A stretch of DNA of 8,964 bases from Flavobacterium sp. (GTDB lineage Bacteria; Bacteroidota; Bacteroidia; Flavobacteriales; Flavobacteriaceae). The stretch covers positions 1-8,964 of the forward strand of contig JADMKR010000268.1 of assembly GCA_015478765.1 (NCBI GenBank), written 5' to 3'. Position 1 is the first letter of the stretch, and every line of letters starts with the position of its first letter. The notes beneath the pieces were generated by a model that saw nothing but the letters and a program-made list of their open reading frames with translations, did not search any database and was not told the DNA's origin. This document shows positions 7,608 to 8,964 of the stretch, one piece after another. The translations under genes and the position numbers were made by a program.

Positions 7608-8840
7608 ATGCTCGAAAAGGAAAATATACAATTTGAACGAAGCGTGGTTGTAGGTATAATTACCCAAAATCAGGATGAGGATAAATTGAAAGAATATCTG
7701 GATGAACTGGAATTTTTAATATTTACAGCCGGCGGTGAGGTGGTAAAACGATTTGTTCAAAAGATGGATAAACCCAATCCGAAAACCTTCGTTGGAACGG
7801 GAAAGATGGAAGAAATTCAATTGTACATCCGGGAAAATGCGATTTCAACGGTCATCTTCGATGACGAACTTTCACCATCCCAACAAAAAAACATAACTAA
7901 AATTCTCGATTGCAAAGTTCTGGACCGTACCAATCTTATTTTAGACATATTCGCGCAGCGAGCAGAAACTTCCTATGCGCGAACTCAGGTGGAACTCGCC
8001 CAATGTCAATATTTGTTGCCTCGTCTTGCCGGAATGTGGACGCACCTCGAAAGACAAAAAGGTGGTATCGGTATGCGGGGTCCTGGTGAAACCGAAATCG
8101 AGACGGATAGACGGATCGTCCGCGACCGCATCTCATTGCTAAAAGATAAAATCAAGGTAATCGACAAACAAATGTCGGTTCAACGCAGCAATCGTGGCGC
8201 TATGGTACGGGTAGCTTTGGTAGGCTATACTAATGTAGGCAAGTCAACATTAATGAATTCAATTAGTAAAAGTGAGGTCTTTGTCGAAAACAAACTTTTT
8301 GCAACCCTGGACACCACCGTTCGGAAGGTAGTTATCAAAAATTTACCCTTTTTACTGTCAGATACCGTCGGTTTTATACGCAAGCTACCTACTCAATTAG
8401 TAGATTCTTTCAAAAGCACGCTGGACGAAGTGCGCGAAGCTGATCTGCTTCTTCACGTGGTCGACATATCCCATCCTGATTTCGAAGAACATATCGCCTC
8501 GGTCAATCAAACGCTGACGGACATTAAGAGTAATGACAAACCTGTCATCATGGTGTTTAATAAAATCGACGCATATAAACATCAAACCATAGAACACGAC
8601 GATCTGATTACCGAACGCACCAAGAGCCACTATACACTTGATGAATGGAAAGCTACCTGGATGGGGACCGTAGGTGAAAAAAATGCGCTCTTCATATCAG
8701 CTACCGAAAAGGAAAATTTTGAACAATTCCGCGAGCGACTCTACGAGGCTGTACGTGAAATCCACATCACCCGATTTCCATACAATAAGTTCCTCTACCC
8801 CGACTACAAGGACGCAGTCGATAAAGAAGATACTGAATAA
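7608..8840 (+). CDS. hflX: GTPase HflX, ribosome-splitting/rescue factor
   Basis: This 410-residue protein is a full-length HflX, a cytoplasmic GTPase of the Obg-HflX superfamily. It binds the large ribosomal subunit and, in bacteria where it has been studied, splits stalled 70S ribosomes after heat or antibiotic stress. The N-terminal HflX domain carries FVGTGK (61-66). The conserved linker GGIGMRGPGETE (152-163) runs on to DRR at 167-169. The G domain has G1 GYTNVGKST (206-214), a G2 region at TLDTT (233-237), G3 DTVGF (252-256), G4 NKID (318-321) and G5 SAT (364-366), all intact. About 40 residues separate G4 and G5 (YKHQ to GEKN, with DEWKATW), which I believe is usual in Bacteroidota homologues. 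The ATG start is supported by the -7 box 22 bases upstream. The gene stands alone, divergent from the giant exported protein, with no visible functional link. Confidence -1.
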   Translation: MLEKENIQFERSVVVGIITQNQDEDKLKEYLDELEFLIFTAGGEVVKRFVQKMDKPNPKTFVGTGKMEEIQLYIRENAISTVIFDDELSPSQQKNITKILDCKVLDRTNLILDIFAQRAETSYARTQVELAQCQYLLPRLAGMWTHLERQKGGIGMRGPGETEIETDRRIVRDRISLLKDKIKVIDKQMSVQRSNRGAMVRVALVGYTNVGKSTLMNSISKSEVFVENKLFATLDTTVRKVVIKNLPFLLSDTVGFIRKLPTQLVDSFKSTLDEVREADLLLHVVDISHPDFEEHIASVNQTLTDIKSNDKPVIMVFNKIDAYKHQTIEHDDLITERTKSHYTLDEWKATWMGTVGEKNALFISATEKENFEQFRERLYEAVREIHITRFPYNKFLYPDYKDAVDKEDTE

Positions 8841-8854
8841 TCACTGTCCAAAAA

Positions 8855-8903
8855 CTAATTCCTAACCCCTAATTCCTAACTCCTAATTCCTAACCCCTAA
8901 TTC
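8855..8903. repeat. Tandem array of seven heptamers (CTAAYYC), 14-bp higher-order period
   Basis: Seven consecutive 7-bp units read CTAATTC, CTAACCC, CTAATTC, CTAACTC, CTAATTC, CTAACCC, CTAATTC. CTAATTC alternates with CTAACCC or CTAACTC, so there is also a 14-bp dimer period. The array begins 14 bases after the hflX stop and breaks down at 8904 (CTTCCTG). It is noncoding on the plus strand. Its role is unknown; slippage expansion in an intergenic spacer is the simplest explanation. Confidence -1.
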
Positions 8904-8908
8904 CTTCC

Positions 8909-8925
8909 TGGCGTGCCCCTCGCCA
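8909..8925 (+). terminator. Weak possible hairpin downstream of hflX
   Basis: TGGCG (8909-8913) and CGCCA (8921-8925) can pair as a 5-bp G/C-rich stem around a 7-base loop, TGCCCCT. No T-tract follows, so it is not a canonical intrinsic terminator. No better terminator candidate is visible between the hflX stop and the right edge. Confidence -1.
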
Positions 8926-8964
8926 CAACCATTTCCATCCGAGTTTGAACCGTCATGCTCGGGT

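Noticed and set aside
7936..8630. Minus-strand open frames of 66 and 77 codons inside hflX
   Set aside because: They are antisense to the conserved linker and G domain of a textbook HflX; no independent support.
8855..8903. CTAACCC units as a telomere-like or CRISPR-like sequence
   Set aside because: Only two of seven units are CTAACCC and the array is 49 bp and internal, so the telomere likeness is coincidental. There are no spacers, so it is not a CRISPR array.
8883..8963. Open minus-strand frame entering from the right edge and stopping at 8883 (26 codons, starting PEHDGSNSDG)
   Set aside because: It could be the tail of a convergent gene, but its last codons are built from the heptamer array. 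A second frame, stopping at 8897 (MEMVVARGTPGRN), is equally open. Neither can be preferred from this window.

Overview
The window looks like a chromosomal piece of a Bacteroidota (Bacteroidetes) bacterium, probably Flavobacteriia or a close relative. Four things point there. A very long secreted protein ends in the start of a gliding-motility-associated (CHU_C, type B) sorting domain of the type IX secretion system (T9SS). Its mosaic of fibronectin III and choice-of-anchor J / cleaved-adhesin modules is typical of that phylum. Both genes have an exact TAnnTTTG -7 promoter box. Both lack a Shine-Dalgarno sequence and have A/T-rich leaders instead.

Layout. Positions 1-7414 are one uninterrupted minus-strand reading frame: 2471 codons read from the ATG at 7414 to the left edge with no stop. 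The window cuts it about 29 residues into the C-terminal sorting domain, so only some tens of residues are probably missing. In order it holds a signal peptide, an N-terminal adhesin-type beta-sandwich, two FN3 modules flanking a PPC-like domain, a domain with a DSWGDGWNG motif, two more FN3 modules, three tandem units of about 270 residues (adhesin sandwich plus FN3), a large beta-rich domain, Ig/PKD-like domains, three C-terminal repeats of 70-80 residues, a last PKD-like domain and the sorting domain. No catalytic domain was recognised.

Positions 7415-7607 are a 193-bp A/T-rich divergent promoter region with a TAAATTTG box facing each way. Positions 7608-8840 carry hflX on the plus strand, a 410-residue ribosome-associated GTPase with all G motifs intact. 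After it come a 49-bp array of seven CTAA-type heptamers (8855-8903) and a more G/C-rich 60-base stretch of unknown nature running to the right edge.

The two genes are transcribed divergently and show no functional link: one is an exported surface or adhesion protein, the other a cytoplasmic housekeeping/stress factor. I found no mobile element, CRISPR array, tRNA, rRNA or defence system. The most unusual content is the internal architecture of the giant protein and the heptamer array. I see no convincing undescribed multi-gene system.
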